64,000 nt of DNA, from contig NZ_PHSU01000003.1 of NCBI RefSeq assembly GCF_002814235.1, positions 186,001-250,000 on the forward strand, read 5' to 3'. Source of the stretch: Pseudomonas sp. QS1027 (lineage in GTDB: Bacteria; Pseudomonadota; Gammaproteobacteria; Pseudomonadales; Pseudomonadaceae). A program made the position numbers and the translations under genes. How positions within the stretch are numbered: position 1 is the first letter of the stretch; each line of letters begins with the position of its first letter. This document shows, in pieces, positions 29,108 through 37,937 of this stretch. The notes beneath the pieces are model-generated. The model searched no databases. It was not told the origin of the DNA and saw only the letters and a program-made list of their open reading frames with translations.

Positions 29108-29416
29108 ATGTGTGAGCTCTACGTCAAGGCCGATCCGATTCTCTACGAATCGCGTTCCCGTTCGCTGCGTATCCGTGGCGTGGTGACCACCTTGCGCCTG
29201 GAAAATCAGTTCTGGGACATCCTCGGCGAGATCGCCGAGGCCGACGGCATGACCACCAACCAGTTGATCACCCGGCTCTACGAAGAAGTGATGGACTTTC
29301 GCGGGGAGGTGCTGAATTTCGCCTCCTTCCTGCGGGTCAGTTGCACCCGCTACCTGAGCCAGCGTCGGGCCCAGGTACCGGAGCTCAGTCTGCTCAGAAG
29401 AACCGCGTCAAGCTGA
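29108..29416 (+). CDS. ribbon-helix-helix domain protein (RHH_4-like)
   Basis: A 102-residue protein. The middle 'SLRIRGVVTTLRLENQFWDILGEIAEADGMTTNQLITRLYEEV' matches the ribbon-helix-helix DNA-binding fold in which a beta-strand is followed by two helices. ATG at 29108, with GGGAGG upstream. It lies just after the PfpI gene. The last 23 bases overlap the 3' end of the convergent TonB receptor gene. It is probably a small regulator; targets unknown. Confidence 0.78.
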   Translation: MCELYVKADPILYESRSRSLRIRGVVTTLRLENQFWDILGEIAEADGMTTNQLITRLYEEVMDFRGEVLNFASFLRVSCTRYLSQRRAQVPELSLLRRTASS

Positions 29417-31952
29417 CCTTGAGGTTGCGCCCTTCGCTGTAGGCGCGGTCGCCGCTCAGTTCCGGCCGGTAGTTGCGGTTCATCAGGTTATCCACCGTCA
29501 CGTTCACTTCGGTGCCCTTCAGGTAGCGCTGCTGGGGTTTCCATTGGGCGAACAGGCTCTGCACCACATAGCTGTCGTTCGGGTACTGGTCGTAGAAGGC
29601 ATCGCCGACGCTGCTGCCCGGGCCGCCGTGATACAGGTCGCTGGGCAGGCGATCGGTCTTGCGCACATAGATCCCCTGCCAGCCGACCCGGGTATCCAGG
29701 CTCGGAATCTTGGTGCCAAGCACCACCACCCATTTGGCTGGCGGAATGTCCCGCGCCCAGACGGCCGGCCCCCACGGGTTGGTGTAGGCGTTGTCGCGTT
29801 TGCCGGTGGTGTAGGAATAGGACAACTGCCCGAAGACATGGTCCGAGTCATAGAAGCTCTCGACCTCGAAGCCCTGGATGGTCATGCCGCCGATATTGCG
29901 ATAATTGGACAGGGCGCCCGGCGGGCAGGCTGAACTGATGGTGCCGCCATTGATCGCCTGGTTTTCGCAGCCGACCCCGGTGGCCTTGAAGATTTCATCC
30001 TCGATGCGGTTGCGATAAAGGGTCGTGCGCACCAGCAGGTTGTCATTGTCGGTCAGCAACCTGGAGAAGTTGCTGATGCTGCCCAGACGCAAGGCGGTGA
30101 TGCGCTCCGGGTCGAGGTTGGTGCTGGTCGCGGTGCGGCTGCCCAGGCCCTGGACTTCATATTGTTCGTCGATCACCGGTGCACGCCAGGTCTTGCTGTA
30201 GTCGGCGAACAGGCCCTGGGTCGGGGTCACCCGCCAGAAGGCCGCCAGGCGTGGTGACCAGCCGGTGTAGGTCTGGTCGCTGTAGTTGTGGCCGAAGCTC
30301 GGATCGGGGTTGTCGTAGTAGGGCGCGTCGTTGCCCTCGCCACGGTTGCGCACATGGTCGTAACGCAGGGATGGGGTCAGCGTGAAGTCGCCGAGGGTCA
30401 CCGCATCCTGGATAAAGAACGCATTGGCATCGACCTTGCCTTGCGGCATGAACGCCGGCTGGAAGTGACCGTAGTTGTACTTGGCGGTGTTGTAGGTGGC
30501 GCCGGGCATCCACATCTCGGTTTCCCGGGCGTGCTTGCGGATCTGGATACCGGCCGTCAGCGCGTGTTGCAGCGAGCCGGTGTCGAACAGGCTGGTGTTC
30601 TTGATCTCCAGCTCGCGGTCATTGTAGGCGGTGTCCATCCGGCGTCCGCCGGTGGCCAGTTGGAAGAACGCGGTGGCATCGCGTTCGTCGGTCTGGTCGG
30701 TGCGGGACGAGGAGTATTTCACCTGCAGGTCCAGCAGCGGGTTGTCCAGCGGCTTGTACTCGTACTTGCCCGACCAGGTGGTGTCGGTTGTGTTGCGATT
30801 GGCGAGGAAACGCTTCAAGGCGTTTTCATAGCCGTACTGCTTGATGTTCGAGGCGCTGGGCGGCGTCGGGTAGCTCTGGGACGAAAACGGTGTCCAGCGC
30901 TCGCTCTGGGAGCGCGAGTAGGAGAGCTTGAGCGTCTGTTCGTCGGTGAGGTTGAGGTTCAATTTGAACAACCCGGCATCCAGGTCCTGGCCGCTGTTGG
31001 GCAGGCGCTGGGGGTTGATCGGGTACTGGTTGCCGGGGTTGGGCGGGGTGGCGGCCAGCTTCATGTCACCGGCATCGCGTTGGGTCAGGAACACCAGGGC
31101 ATCGGCCTTGCCGTCGTCGGTGCGGCCATAGACCGCGCCGCTGTAGGTCTGCTCATGGTTGTTGCTGGCGTAGCCGTATTTGACCATGGCCCCGCTGTTG
31201 CGGCCCTTTTCCAGCAGGTCGGGGGCGTCCTTGGTTTCCATGTGCACCGTGCCGCCGAAGCCGCCGTTGCCGGTCTCGGGCGAGTGCGGGCCCTTTTCCA
31301 CCTCGATGCTCTTGATCAGCTCCGGCTCGATGAAGATGGTGCCTTGTTGATAACGCTCAAAGCTGCTTTTGGTCGCGCCGTCGACGGTCATCGGCACGTC
31401 CTCGGCATCGCCCAGGCCCCAGATATTGATGGTCTGGCCGCCGGGTTTCATCGAGCCGCCCATGGTGATGCCGGGCAGGGTGCCGAGCAGCGCGGGGATA
31501 TTGTCGGGCTGGTGGCGGTCGATATCGTCCTGGGTCAGGGTCGAGCGCCCGACACTGCTGGCGTCCACTTCCTTGCCGTCGCCGAGGATGCTCATGGCGC
31601 CGAGCTGGATGGCGCTTTTGCCGGGCGCAGGTTCGTTCTGCCGCACGACAAAGGTCTTGTCGATCATGACCAGGGTGAAATTGCCGCCCTTGAGCAACAG
31701 CATGATGGCTTCCTGGGCGGTAAATCGACCTTGCAACGGGCGGGCCTGGACGTTGCGCAGCTGCTCTTCATCGAACAGCAGCTGGATGCGGGTCTTCTGC
31801 GCCACGGCACTCAGGGAGGTCGCCAGGGACTGGGCCGGCAGGTCCAGTGCCAGCGGATCGGCGGCCATGGCCTGGAGGCTGACGGTCAGGCAGGCGGCGA
31901 TCAGCGTTGGACGGGAACAGTGGTGGAATAACTCATGAGCAGCGCGAAACAT
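29394..31952 (-). CDS. TonB-dependent receptor with N-terminal STN signalling domain (FecA-type, heme/hemoglobin-like)
   Basis: An 852-residue outer-membrane receptor, starting at the ATG at 31952. It has a signal peptide ending near 'LQAMAA'. The STN domain follows ('LDLPAQSLATSLSAVAQKTRIQLLFDEEQLRNVQARPLQGRFTAQEAIMLLL'), which talks to a FecR anti-sigma factor. A TonB-box/plug domain comes next ('LPGITMGGSMKPGGQTINIWGLGDAEDVPMTVDG', 'KSIEVEKGPHSPETGNGGFGGTVHMETK'), then a 22-strand barrel ending 'GRNLKVSLTRFF'. The plug motif with 'GPHSPETGNGGFGGTVHMETKDA' resembles hemoglobin/heme-family receptors (HasR-like). No hemophore gene is adjacent, so the ligand is uncertain. It is downstream of fecI-fecR and probably under that sigma factor. 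Confidence 0.87.
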   Translation of the reverse strand: MFRAAHELFHHCSRPTLIAACLTVSLQAMAADPLALDLPAQSLATSLSAVAQKTRIQLLFDEEQLRNVQARPLQGRFTAQEAIMLLLKGGNFTLVMIDKTFVVRQNEPAPGKSAIQLGAMSILGDGKEVDASSVGRSTLTQDDIDRHQPDNIPALLGTLPGITMGGSMKPGGQTINIWGLGDAEDVPMTVDGATKSSFERYQQGTIFIEPELIKSIEVEKGPHSPETGNGGFGGTVHMETKDAPDLLEKGRNSGAMVKYGYASNNHEQTYSGAVYGRTDDGKADALVFLTQRDAGDMKLAATPPNPGNQYPINPQRLPNSGQDLDAGLFKLNLNLTDEQTLKLSYSRSQSERWTPFSSQSYPTPPSASNIKQYGYENALKRFLANRNTTDTTWSGKYEYKPLDNPLLDLQVKYSSSRTDQTDERDATAFFQLATGGRRMDTAYNDRELEIKNTSLFDTGSLQHALTAGIQIRKHARETEMWMPGATYNTAKYNYGHFQPAFMPQGKVDANAFFIQDAVTLGDFTLTPSLRYDHVRNRGEGNDAPYYDNPDPSFGHNYSDQTYTGWSPRLAAFWRVTPTQGLFADYSKTWRAPVIDEQYEVQGLGSRTATSTNLDPERITALRLGSISNFSRLLTDNDNLLVRTTLYRNRIEDEIFKATGVGCENQAINGGTISSACPPGALSNYRNIGGMTIQGFEVESFYDSDHVFGQLSYSYTTGKRDNAYTNPWGPAVWARDIPPAKWVVVLGTKIPSLDTRVGWQGIYVRKTDRLPSDLYHGGPGSSVGDAFYDQYPNDSYVVQSLFAQWKPQQRYLKGTEVNVTVDNLMNRNYRPELSGDRAYSEGRNLKVSLTRFF

Positions 31953-32043
31953 TGAATCCCCCGATGCGGCCAAAGGCCAAAAAAAGGCGTCCTGGTGGAA
32001 CGCAGTCGGGGAGGAAGACGCGACACGGGGAAAAAACCACATA

Positions 32044-32064
32044 TGCGAATGTAAAATATTCGCA
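32044..32064. promoter_or_regulatory. inverted repeat between fecR and the receptor gene
   Basis: TGCGAAT-N7-ATTCGCA is a perfect 7-bp inverted repeat with an AT-rich 7-base spacer, 91 bp upstream of the receptor start. It could be an operator or a weak intercistronic hairpin; there is no T-run for a classical terminator. Confidence 0.45.
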
Positions 32065-32071
32065 ATAAAGT

Positions 32072-33031
32072 CTATTTGCGGCTTTCGATCCTGACCTGGC
32101 CGTCGTCCAGGACCACGGTTTTCACCGGGATCAAGGCGGGCAGGGCATTGAGCAGGGCATCCGGGTCTGTCACGTCGAGGCTGCCGGAGACCTTGAAGTG
32201 CGCCAGCGGGCCATCGGCCAGTTGCACCGGTTTGCTGCGGTACAGGCTCAGTTCATCGATCAGGCTGGCCAGTTCGCGGTTGCGAAAGGTCAGGTGGCCG
32301 CTGCGCCAGTCGGCGATTTCTTCGCTGCTCAGGGTTTGCTGTTGCAGCGTGCCCTTGGCGTAGTCAAAGATCGCCCGTTGCCTGGCTTCGAGCAGGGTGG
32401 CGCTGCTCGGATCGCCTTCCGGCTCGAAGGCCACCTGGCCGTGGGCGACGCTGACGACCAACTGGCGCTGGCCGCGGCGCACATCGAAACCGGTGCCCAC
32501 CACCCGCACCCGGGCGTTGCCGGCATGCACCCAGAGCGGGCGTTCCTTGTCGGCGGCGACTTCCAGGTAGAGCTGGCCCTGATCCAGGTAGATATCCCGT
32601 TGCTGGGAACGGAAGTTGATGCGCAGCCGGGTATTGGCGTTGACGTACAGGGTGCTGCCGTCCGGCAGTTTCAGGGTGCGGGTGCCCTGGGCATGGGCGG
32701 CGACCTGATGCCGGTATGGGGTGTTTGGCGCGCCGACATTGGCGGTCAGCAGCGCACACAACAGCGCGGCTGCCGTGGCCAGGGCCGGTCGCCAGAGGTT
32801 CTTGCGCCGCGCTGCTGGCAACGCCGGCTGGTTCAGTTGGCGCAGTTGCGCCAGGTCCGCCCAGAGGGCTTCGAACTCGGCATAGGCCTGGGCATGTTCT
32901 GGCGTCGCGCGCCATGCTTCGAACGCTTTGTCCGGTGGCTGTTCGGGGGTGTCGCGGTGACGGGCGAACCAGCTCGCGGCCTGGGCATCGATGCTGTTCC
33001 CATCCGGGGCGATGTCGATGACATGGCTCAT
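32072..33031 (-). CDS. fecR: FecR-family anti-sigma factor / signal transducer
   Basis: A 319-residue protein. The N-terminal cytoplasmic part ('EAWRATPEHAQAYAEFEALWADLAQL', DUF4880-like) should bind the sigma factor. A TM helix lies at about residues 82-98. The periplasmic FecR domain follows ('GTRTLKLPDGSTLYVNANTRLRINF', 'RDIYLDQGQLYLEVAADKERPLWVHAGNARVRVVGTGFDV'), and the C-terminal module contacts the receptor STN domain. Its start overlaps the fecI stop (ATGA). It passes ligand occupancy of the receptor to the sigma factor. Confidence 0.93.
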   Translation of the reverse strand: MSHVIDIAPDGNSIDAQAASWFARHRDTPEQPPDKAFEAWRATPEHAQAYAEFEALWADLAQLRQLNQPALPAARRKNLWRPALATAAALLCALLTANVGAPNTPYRHQVAAHAQGTRTLKLPDGSTLYVNANTRLRINFRSQQRDIYLDQGQLYLEVAADKERPLWVHAGNARVRVVGTGFDVRRGQRQLVVSVAHGQVAFEPEGDPSSATLLEARQRAIFDYAKGTLQQQTLSSEEIADWRSGHLTFRNRELASLIDELSLYRSKPVQLADGPLAHFKVSGSLDVTDPDALLNALPALIPVKTVVLDDGQVRIESRK

Positions 33032-33567
33032 TCCGGCTGCTCCCTGCCATTGTCCTGTGCCAGGCGCTGCTTGCAGTGCAGCAGGGCAAAGGCGATGTGC
33101 TTCTCCACCATGCTGACGGAAATCCCCATGCGTTCGGCGATCCGGACCTGGCTCAGGCCCTCGAAACGGGCAAGCATAAGGGCTTCTCGACGCCGAGGCG
33201 AGAGTTCCTCGAGCACTTGTTTCAACTGCTCCAGCCGTTGCAGCTGCTGGGCGGCCGCCAGCGGGTCATGACGCTCGTCGGCCAAGGGTTGCAGCGGCTC
33301 GGCATCGGGCTCGCGCTGCACCCCCTGGCGCACCTTCTGCTTGCGCCAGTGATCGCGTAGCAGGTTGCGCGCCATCTGGAACAGAAACGCCCGGGGTTGT
33401 TCGACCTTGGCCTGGTCGCGGTAGTCCAGCCACTGGGTGAAGACATCCTGGGTCATGTCCGCCGCATCGCTGGCGTTGTCCGTGCGTTTGCGCAGGAAAT
33501 GCAGGATATCCGCATAGAACCCGCGAAAGGTTTCAGCCGACAAGGGGTCGGGCTTGGGACGAGGCAT
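33028..33567 (-). CDS. fecI: ECF sigma factor, FecI-type
   Basis: A 179-residue ECF sigma-70 factor. Region 2 includes 'DILHFLRKRTDNASDAADMTQDVFTQWLDYRDQAKVEQPRAFLFQMARNLLRDHWRKQKV'; region 4 is 'LEELSPRRREALMLARFEGLSQVRIAERMGISVSMVEKHIAFALLHCK'. It is coupled to fecR by a 4-bp overlap and should direct transcription of the receptor gene. A Fur-like site lies about 45-70 bp upstream of the start, so expression is expected under iron limitation. Confidence 0.93.
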   Translation of the reverse strand: MPRPKPDPLSAETFRGFYADILHFLRKRTDNASDAADMTQDVFTQWLDYRDQAKVEQPRAFLFQMARNLLRDHWRKQKVRQGVQREPDAEPLQPLADERHDPLAAAQQLQRLEQLKQVLEELSPRRREALMLARFEGLSQVRIAERMGISVSMVEKHIAFALLHCKQRLAQDNGREQPE

Positions 33568-33610
33568 GGGGATCCTTCACGACTTCTGCTGGAGGGGAGC
33601 GGGAAAGTCG

Positions 33611-33636
33611 TGAATGATATCGAGAATTATTGCTAT
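33611..33636 (-). promoter_or_regulatory. candidate Fur box upstream of fecI
   Basis: On the minus strand, GCAATAATTCTCGATATCATT resembles the 19-bp Fur consensus (GATAATGATAATCATTATC), notably the AATAATTCTC core common in Pseudomonas iron-regulated sigma-factor promoters. It lies in an AT-rich pocket 45-70 bp before the fecI start. Confidence 0.6.
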
Positions 33637-33720
33637 TTGTCTTCTTTGAAATATTCACGGCTGAATCTCGATGCCTTCCCGCTCGCCCGGGTTGGCCCTG
33701 AGTCAAATGCCGGGCGCCTC

Positions 33721-34734
33721 TCAGGCCTCGGGGTTGACCTGTAGCTGCGGGTTACCCAGCGGATGGCTCTTGGCATCGAAAAACCGCAGTGTCACCTCGC
33801 GGCCCTCGAACAGCTGGGTGAAGTGGCGCTTCTGGTGCTGGATAAAGGCCTGGCTGCGTGGGTAGATCGAAATCGCCAGGGTCTTGATCCGTGCATCCAG
33901 CAGGGCCTGGACGATATGCCGGTCCTGCTCGCCGAGGTTGTGGCCGAAGATGCACAGGGCGTCCTGATGCCCGGCCAGTTGCCCGTAGCAGTACGACAGG
34001 TAATCCGAATGACGGATCGCCTTGAGCTTGTCCTGCGCATTTCCCTCGCTGACGAACAACGGCACATCGCCCAGGGTATTGATCGCGAAACTGCCCAGCA
34101 GGGTGCTTTCCGAAGAGGTCAGCTTGCGGGTGCTGCCGTCGAGGTTCTTCACCAGGTGCAGACCACCGTGCAGGTACAGGACGCGGGTGCCGCGGGTATC
34201 GGTGTCGCCCAGATTGAAGGTCGAGTCGTCGGTACGGAACAGGTCGTCGAACGGCTCGGGCGCCTGCATGATCGCCCAGTAGGTGAGCAGGTCGTAGTTG
34301 GTCGAGTAAAGGGTGCGGTAGCGACTCAACTCGGCATTGATCAGCGCCAGGCTCTCGGCCTGCACCCGCATCCAGGGGATATGCACCGAGCGTATCGCAT
34401 GGATCAGCGCTTCCTTGACCGCGAAGTAGCGATTGCGCGGCGACGACGAACTGATGGTCAGCGCCGCATTGACCCGGATGGTGCTTTTCAGGGCGCTGAG
34501 CACCTGTTCGAAATTGCTGGTTTCCAGGGCCTTGAACACCGCCAGCTCGCTGAGTCCGAGAGGGCGGTTGCGAGTGGTCTGTGCGAGTTCGAACAGCGAG
34601 TCGTAGGCAAATGCCTGCCACATCGCCCGGCTCGCGCCGTTGCCGATCAACAGGCCGCTGCAAGGGATTTCGGCACGCAGGGCGCTCCAGTCTTCTAACG
34701 CGGTATCAAATACCTGGAATTCCATCGTTGCCAT
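33721..34734 (-). CDS. DUF4917 family, SIR2-like fold protein
   Basis: A 337-residue soluble protein, using the ATG at 34734; ATG 34725 and TTG 34764 are alternatives and none has a strong RBS. Motifs fit a SIR2-like Rossmann fold: 'SGLLIGNGASRAMW' near the N-terminus (cf. G-A-G-x-S), 'LYSTNYDLLTYWAI' (S/T-T-N-Y-D), 'VLYLHGGLHLVKN' (L-H-G), and 'LCIFGHNLGEQDRHIVQALLD' (G-x-S/N-x-x-D). In other proteins this set marks SIR2_2/SIR2-like NAD+-binding domains, some of them NADases in anti-phage systems (ThsA, DSR). No partner defence gene is adjacent; it lies alone between fecI and a chemoreceptor. Function is unproven. Confidence 0.75.
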   Translation of the reverse strand: MATMEFQVFDTALEDWSALRAEIPCSGLLIGNGASRAMWQAFAYDSLFELAQTTRNRPLGLSELAVFKALETSNFEQVLSALKSTIRVNAALTISSSSPRNRYFAVKEALIHAIRSVHIPWMRVQAESLALINAELSRYRTLYSTNYDLLTYWAIMQAPEPFDDLFRTDDSTFNLGDTDTRGTRVLYLHGGLHLVKNLDGSTRKLTSSESTLLGSFAINTLGDVPLFVSEGNAQDKLKAIRHSDYLSYCYGQLAGHQDALCIFGHNLGEQDRHIVQALLDARIKTLAISIYPRSQAFIQHQKRHFTQLFEGREVTLRFFDAKSHPLGNPQLQVNPEA

Positions 34735-34915
34735 TCGTCGGTTGCCAAATCTGAGGAGGATCAACGGCGAACTTTAACACGGGGTTTGTTGAGTCATTCC
34801 CTCATTCCATAGGCTACGATTTTTTCACGGGTCACCTTTTACGGTGATATCGTAATGACATCTCTTTTGGGTGTTTTTTCCAGTGCAATGGAATGCCGCA
34901 TAAAGGGTGATCGAT

Positions 34916-36541
34916 ATGTCAGTCAGAAACCTGAAAATAGCTACACGCGCTTTTCTGAGTTTTGCCTTTGTCACACTGCTGTTGATTGCCCTGGGCGTTC
35001 TGGCGTTATGGAAGATGCATCTGATTCGCGAGGCCGCCGTCGACTTGCAGGATAACTGGATGGCCAGCCTGCGACAGGCCGGGCGGGTCGAGTTGACCCT
35101 CTATCGGATACGCCTGGAGAGCTTTCGTCTGGTCTCGGCCACCGATGCACAGCTGAAACAGGCCGAAGCCACCCGTATACAGGAACTTAAGGCCACACTC
35201 GATCAGCAGATCAAGGCCTATGCACCGCTGGTCGCGAGCCCCGAGGAGCAAGCGGTCTACGAGGCGGTGCAGCGTAATGCCAGCCTCTATGAACAGAAAC
35301 TCGCCGAGACGTTGCAGATCGCCAGCGAGAAGGGGTCCGAAGCGGCGCTGGTCCTGCTCAATAACGTGATTCCGCCTTTGGTCGGTGAGCTGCAAACCAA
35401 TATCGAGGCGCTGGAAAAGATCAATGACGATGGCGCCGTGCAGTCCGGTATCACGGCCCAGCAGCAGTTCGACGGCGGTTTTTATCTTACCATCGCGATT
35501 ATCGTCATTTCCTGCGTCTTGACGGTATTGCTGGCGATTATCTTTACCCGCAGCCTGACCGGCCCGTTGCGCCTGTTGCTCGGCTCGACCCGGAAAATTG
35601 CCGAGGGCGACCTGCGCACCGAGGTGCAGGTGGACGGCAAGGACGAATTGGCCGAGTTGCAGGCTTCGACCGCGGCCATGCAGGCCAGCCTGAAAAATAC
35701 CCTGCGACATATCAGCAACTCCTCCACGCAGTTGGCGTCGGCCGCGGAAGAAATGAGCGCGGTGACCGGCGAGTCCAATCGCGGTATTCAACGTCAGAGC
35801 CTGGAGACCGACCAGGCCGCCACGGCGGTCAATGAAATGACCGCGGCGGTCGAGGAAGTGGCGCGCAATGCCGTGGCGGCGTCGCAGTCCACCCAGCGGT
35901 CCGAAGTGTCGACCCGCACTGGGGCGGACCGTGTGCACCGCACGATTGCCTCCATCGAAACCCTGAGTTCGACGGTCAAGGCCACCGGGCAGGAAGTCGA
36001 ATCCCTGGCGCAGCAGGCCCAGAACATCAGCAAGGTGCTGGATGTGATCCGGGCCATTGCCGAACAGACCAACCTGCTGGCGCTCAACGCCGCCATCGAA
36101 GCCGCCCGGGCCGGTGAACAGGGCCGCGGCTTTGCCGTGGTTGCCGATGAAGTGCGGGCCCTGGCGCACCGCACCCAGGTCTCGACCCAGGAAATCGAGC
36201 AGATGATCGGCGCCATCCAGAACGGGACCGGGCAGGCCGTGGTCTCGATGCAACGTAGCAATGAAGAGGCGGACAAGACGCTGTTGATTGCCCATGAAGC
36301 CGGTTCGGCCTTGTCCGAAATTGCCCAGGCCATCAGCGAGATCAATGATCGCAACCTGATGATCGCGACCGCCTCCGAGGAGCAGGCCCAGGTCGCCCGG
36401 TCGGTGGACCAGAACCTGATCAGTATCCGCGACCTGTCGATCCAGAGTTCATCGGCGGCGAGCCAGACCCTGGCGGCCAGTCATGAGCTGTCCAAGCTGG
36501 CGGTGGAGTTGAACAAGGTGGTCACGCAGTTCTCGATTTGA
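34916..36541 (+). CDS. methyl-accepting chemotaxis protein with four-helix-bundle sensor
   Basis: A 541-residue chemoreceptor. TM1 is at about residues 11-31. A periplasmic all-helical domain of about 155 residues follows (4HB_MCP type, e.g. 'RIRLESFRLVSATDAQLKQAEATRIQELKATLDQQIKAYAPLV'). TM2 is at about residues 189-209, then a HAMP domain ('RSLTGPLRLLLGSTRKIAEGDLRTEVQVDGKDELAEL'). The signalling helical hairpin has the universal tip '[32 protein letters not shown]'. There is no C-terminal CheR-tethering pentapeptide. The ligand is unknown. An HD-GYP gene follows 55 bp downstream in the same direction. Confidence 0.92.
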   Translation: MSVRNLKIATRAFLSFAFVTLLLIALGVLALWKMHLIREAAVDLQDNWMASLRQAGRVELTLYRIRLESFRLVSATDAQLKQAEATRIQELKATLDQQIKAYAPLVASPEEQAVYEAVQRNASLYEQKLAETLQIASEKGSEAALVLLNNVIPPLVGELQTNIEALEKINDDGAVQSGITAQQQFDGGFYLTIAIIVISCVLTVLLAIIFTRSLTGPLRLLLGSTRKIAEGDLRTEVQVDGKDELAELQASTAAMQASLKNTLRHISNSSTQLASAAEEMSAVTGESNRGIQRQSLETDQAATAVNEMTAAVEEVARNAVAASQSTQRSEVSTRTGADRVHRTIASIETLSSTVKATGQEVESLAQQAQNISKVLDVIRAIAEQTNLLALNAAIEAARAGEQGRGFAVVADEVRALAHRTQVSTQEIEQMIGAIQNGTGQAVVSMQRSNEEADKTLLIAHEAGSALSEIAQAISEINDRNLMIATASEEQAQVARSVDQNLISIRDLSIQSSSAASQTLAASHELSKLAVELNKVVTQFSI

Positions 36542-36596
36542 GTCCCCGGCGGTAGCCCTTGACTCCTTATTTGACGCATCCGTTCGGAGACGTGAA

Positions 36597-37835
36597 ATGG
36601 ACCCGGATATCTGTAAAGGCTGTATCAAGATCGAGGTGGCCCGGCTGGCCATCGGCATGCAGATCGAAGCGCTGGACCGGCCGTGGGAGGAAACCACCTT
36701 TTCCTTTCGCGAGTTCCGCATCCGCCGCGAGGAGGAGCTGAGGCTGCTGCGTGAGAACTGCGTGTATGCCTGGGTGGAGGTCGCCAGCGCTTCCGGGGCC
36801 CACGGGCTGTCGCTCGACATCCCGGTTGAGTGCGCGACTGAGTGCGCGGCGCTCGCCGAGCCGGTCGATTTCAATGTGGAAATGGCCCAGGCCCAGCTTG
36901 CCTGGGGCTCGGCCCGTGCGCAGTCCTGGCGCATCCTCGAGGCGGTGGAGATGGGCGAGCCGATTCAGGTCGGCGTGGTAAAAGCGGTGGTCAAGGACTG
37001 CGTCGACAGCATCCTGCGCAACCCCTCGGCCTTGCTCTGGCTGACCCGGATCAAGTTCCAGGACGATTACACCGCCGAGCATTCGCTACGGGTGGCGATG
37101 CTGTCCATTGCCCTGGGTCGCGAATTGGGCTTGCCACCTTCGGAACTGGAGGAAATCGGCGTCGGTGCCATGCTCCACGATGTCGGCAAGCTCAAGGTGC
37201 CCGACGCGATCCTGAACAAGCCGTCGGCGTTGTCGGAGCAGGAATACGCCATCATGAAAAGCCACCCCATGGAAGGCTATACCTTGCTCACTAGCCAGGC
37301 CGGCGTGCCGTTGGCGGCACTCGATGTGGTGCTGTCGCACCATGAACGGGTTGACGGGGCGGGTTATCCCCGTGGCCTGAGTGCCGAAGAGATTCCGTTT
37401 TATGCGCGAATCGTCGCGGTGACCGACGCCTATGACGCCATCAGCAGTGACCGGGTCTACAGCAAGGGCCGCTCGACCCTCGAATCCCTGCGTATTCTGT
37501 TCAAAGCCGCCAACAGTCATTTCGACGAGCAGATCGTCAGTGCCTTCGTGCGCATGATCGGCCTGTACCCCAGCGGCGAAATCGTCGAGATGACCAATGA
37601 CGAAGTCGCGATCATCCTCGGTGCTCCGGCCTGCAATCGGCTCAAGCCGCGGTTGTTGCGGGTACTCGGCGCCGACAAACGACGCTGCCCGGAAAAGCTC
37701 ATCGATCTGGCCGGCAGCACTTTCGATGCCATGGGGCGGCCCTATGCGATTCGCCAGGTCTGTTCGTCCGGGGCCTTTGGCGTCGATATCGAGGCTTATC
37801 GCCGACGCGGCCTGATCCAGATAAACGGCGGCTGA
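36597..37835 (+). CDS. HD-GYP-domain c-di-GMP phosphodiesterase with DUF3391
   Basis: A 412-residue cytoplasmic protein. The N-terminal region ('GCIKIEVARLAIGMQIEALDRPWEETTF', DUF3391) is followed by an HD-GYP domain from about residue 165. Metal ligands are in 'GAMLHDVGKL' (about 192-200), and the diagnostic 'HHERVDGAGYPRGLSAEEI' contains the GYP triplet (about 256-258). It should hydrolyse c-di-GMP, linking it to motility or biofilm control together with the chemoreceptor just upstream. All HD and GYP residues look intact, so activity is expected. Confidence 0.92.
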   Translation: MDPDICKGCIKIEVARLAIGMQIEALDRPWEETTFSFREFRIRREEELRLLRENCVYAWVEVASASGAHGLSLDIPVECATECAALAEPVDFNVEMAQAQLAWGSARAQSWRILEAVEMGEPIQVGVVKAVVKDCVDSILRNPSALLWLTRIKFQDDYTAEHSLRVAMLSIALGRELGLPPSELEEIGVGAMLHDVGKLKVPDAILNKPSALSEQEYAIMKSHPMEGYTLLTSQAGVPLAALDVVLSHHERVDGAGYPRGLSAEEIPFYARIVAVTDAYDAISSDRVYSKGRSTLESLRILFKAANSHFDEQIVSAFVRMIGLYPSGEIVEMTNDEVAIILGAPACNRLKPRLLRVLGADKRRCPEKLIDLAGSTFDAMGRPYAIRQVCSSGAFGVDIEAYRRRGLIQINGG

Positions 37836-37937
37836 CGAACGGTGGTTCGGATCCGGGATTTCCTTGAGCCAGGTCAACGTCTGCGGTGGGTCTTCGACTG
37901 AAGCTGGGGGCAGTCCTCAGCTAAAGGAAGGCTTACC

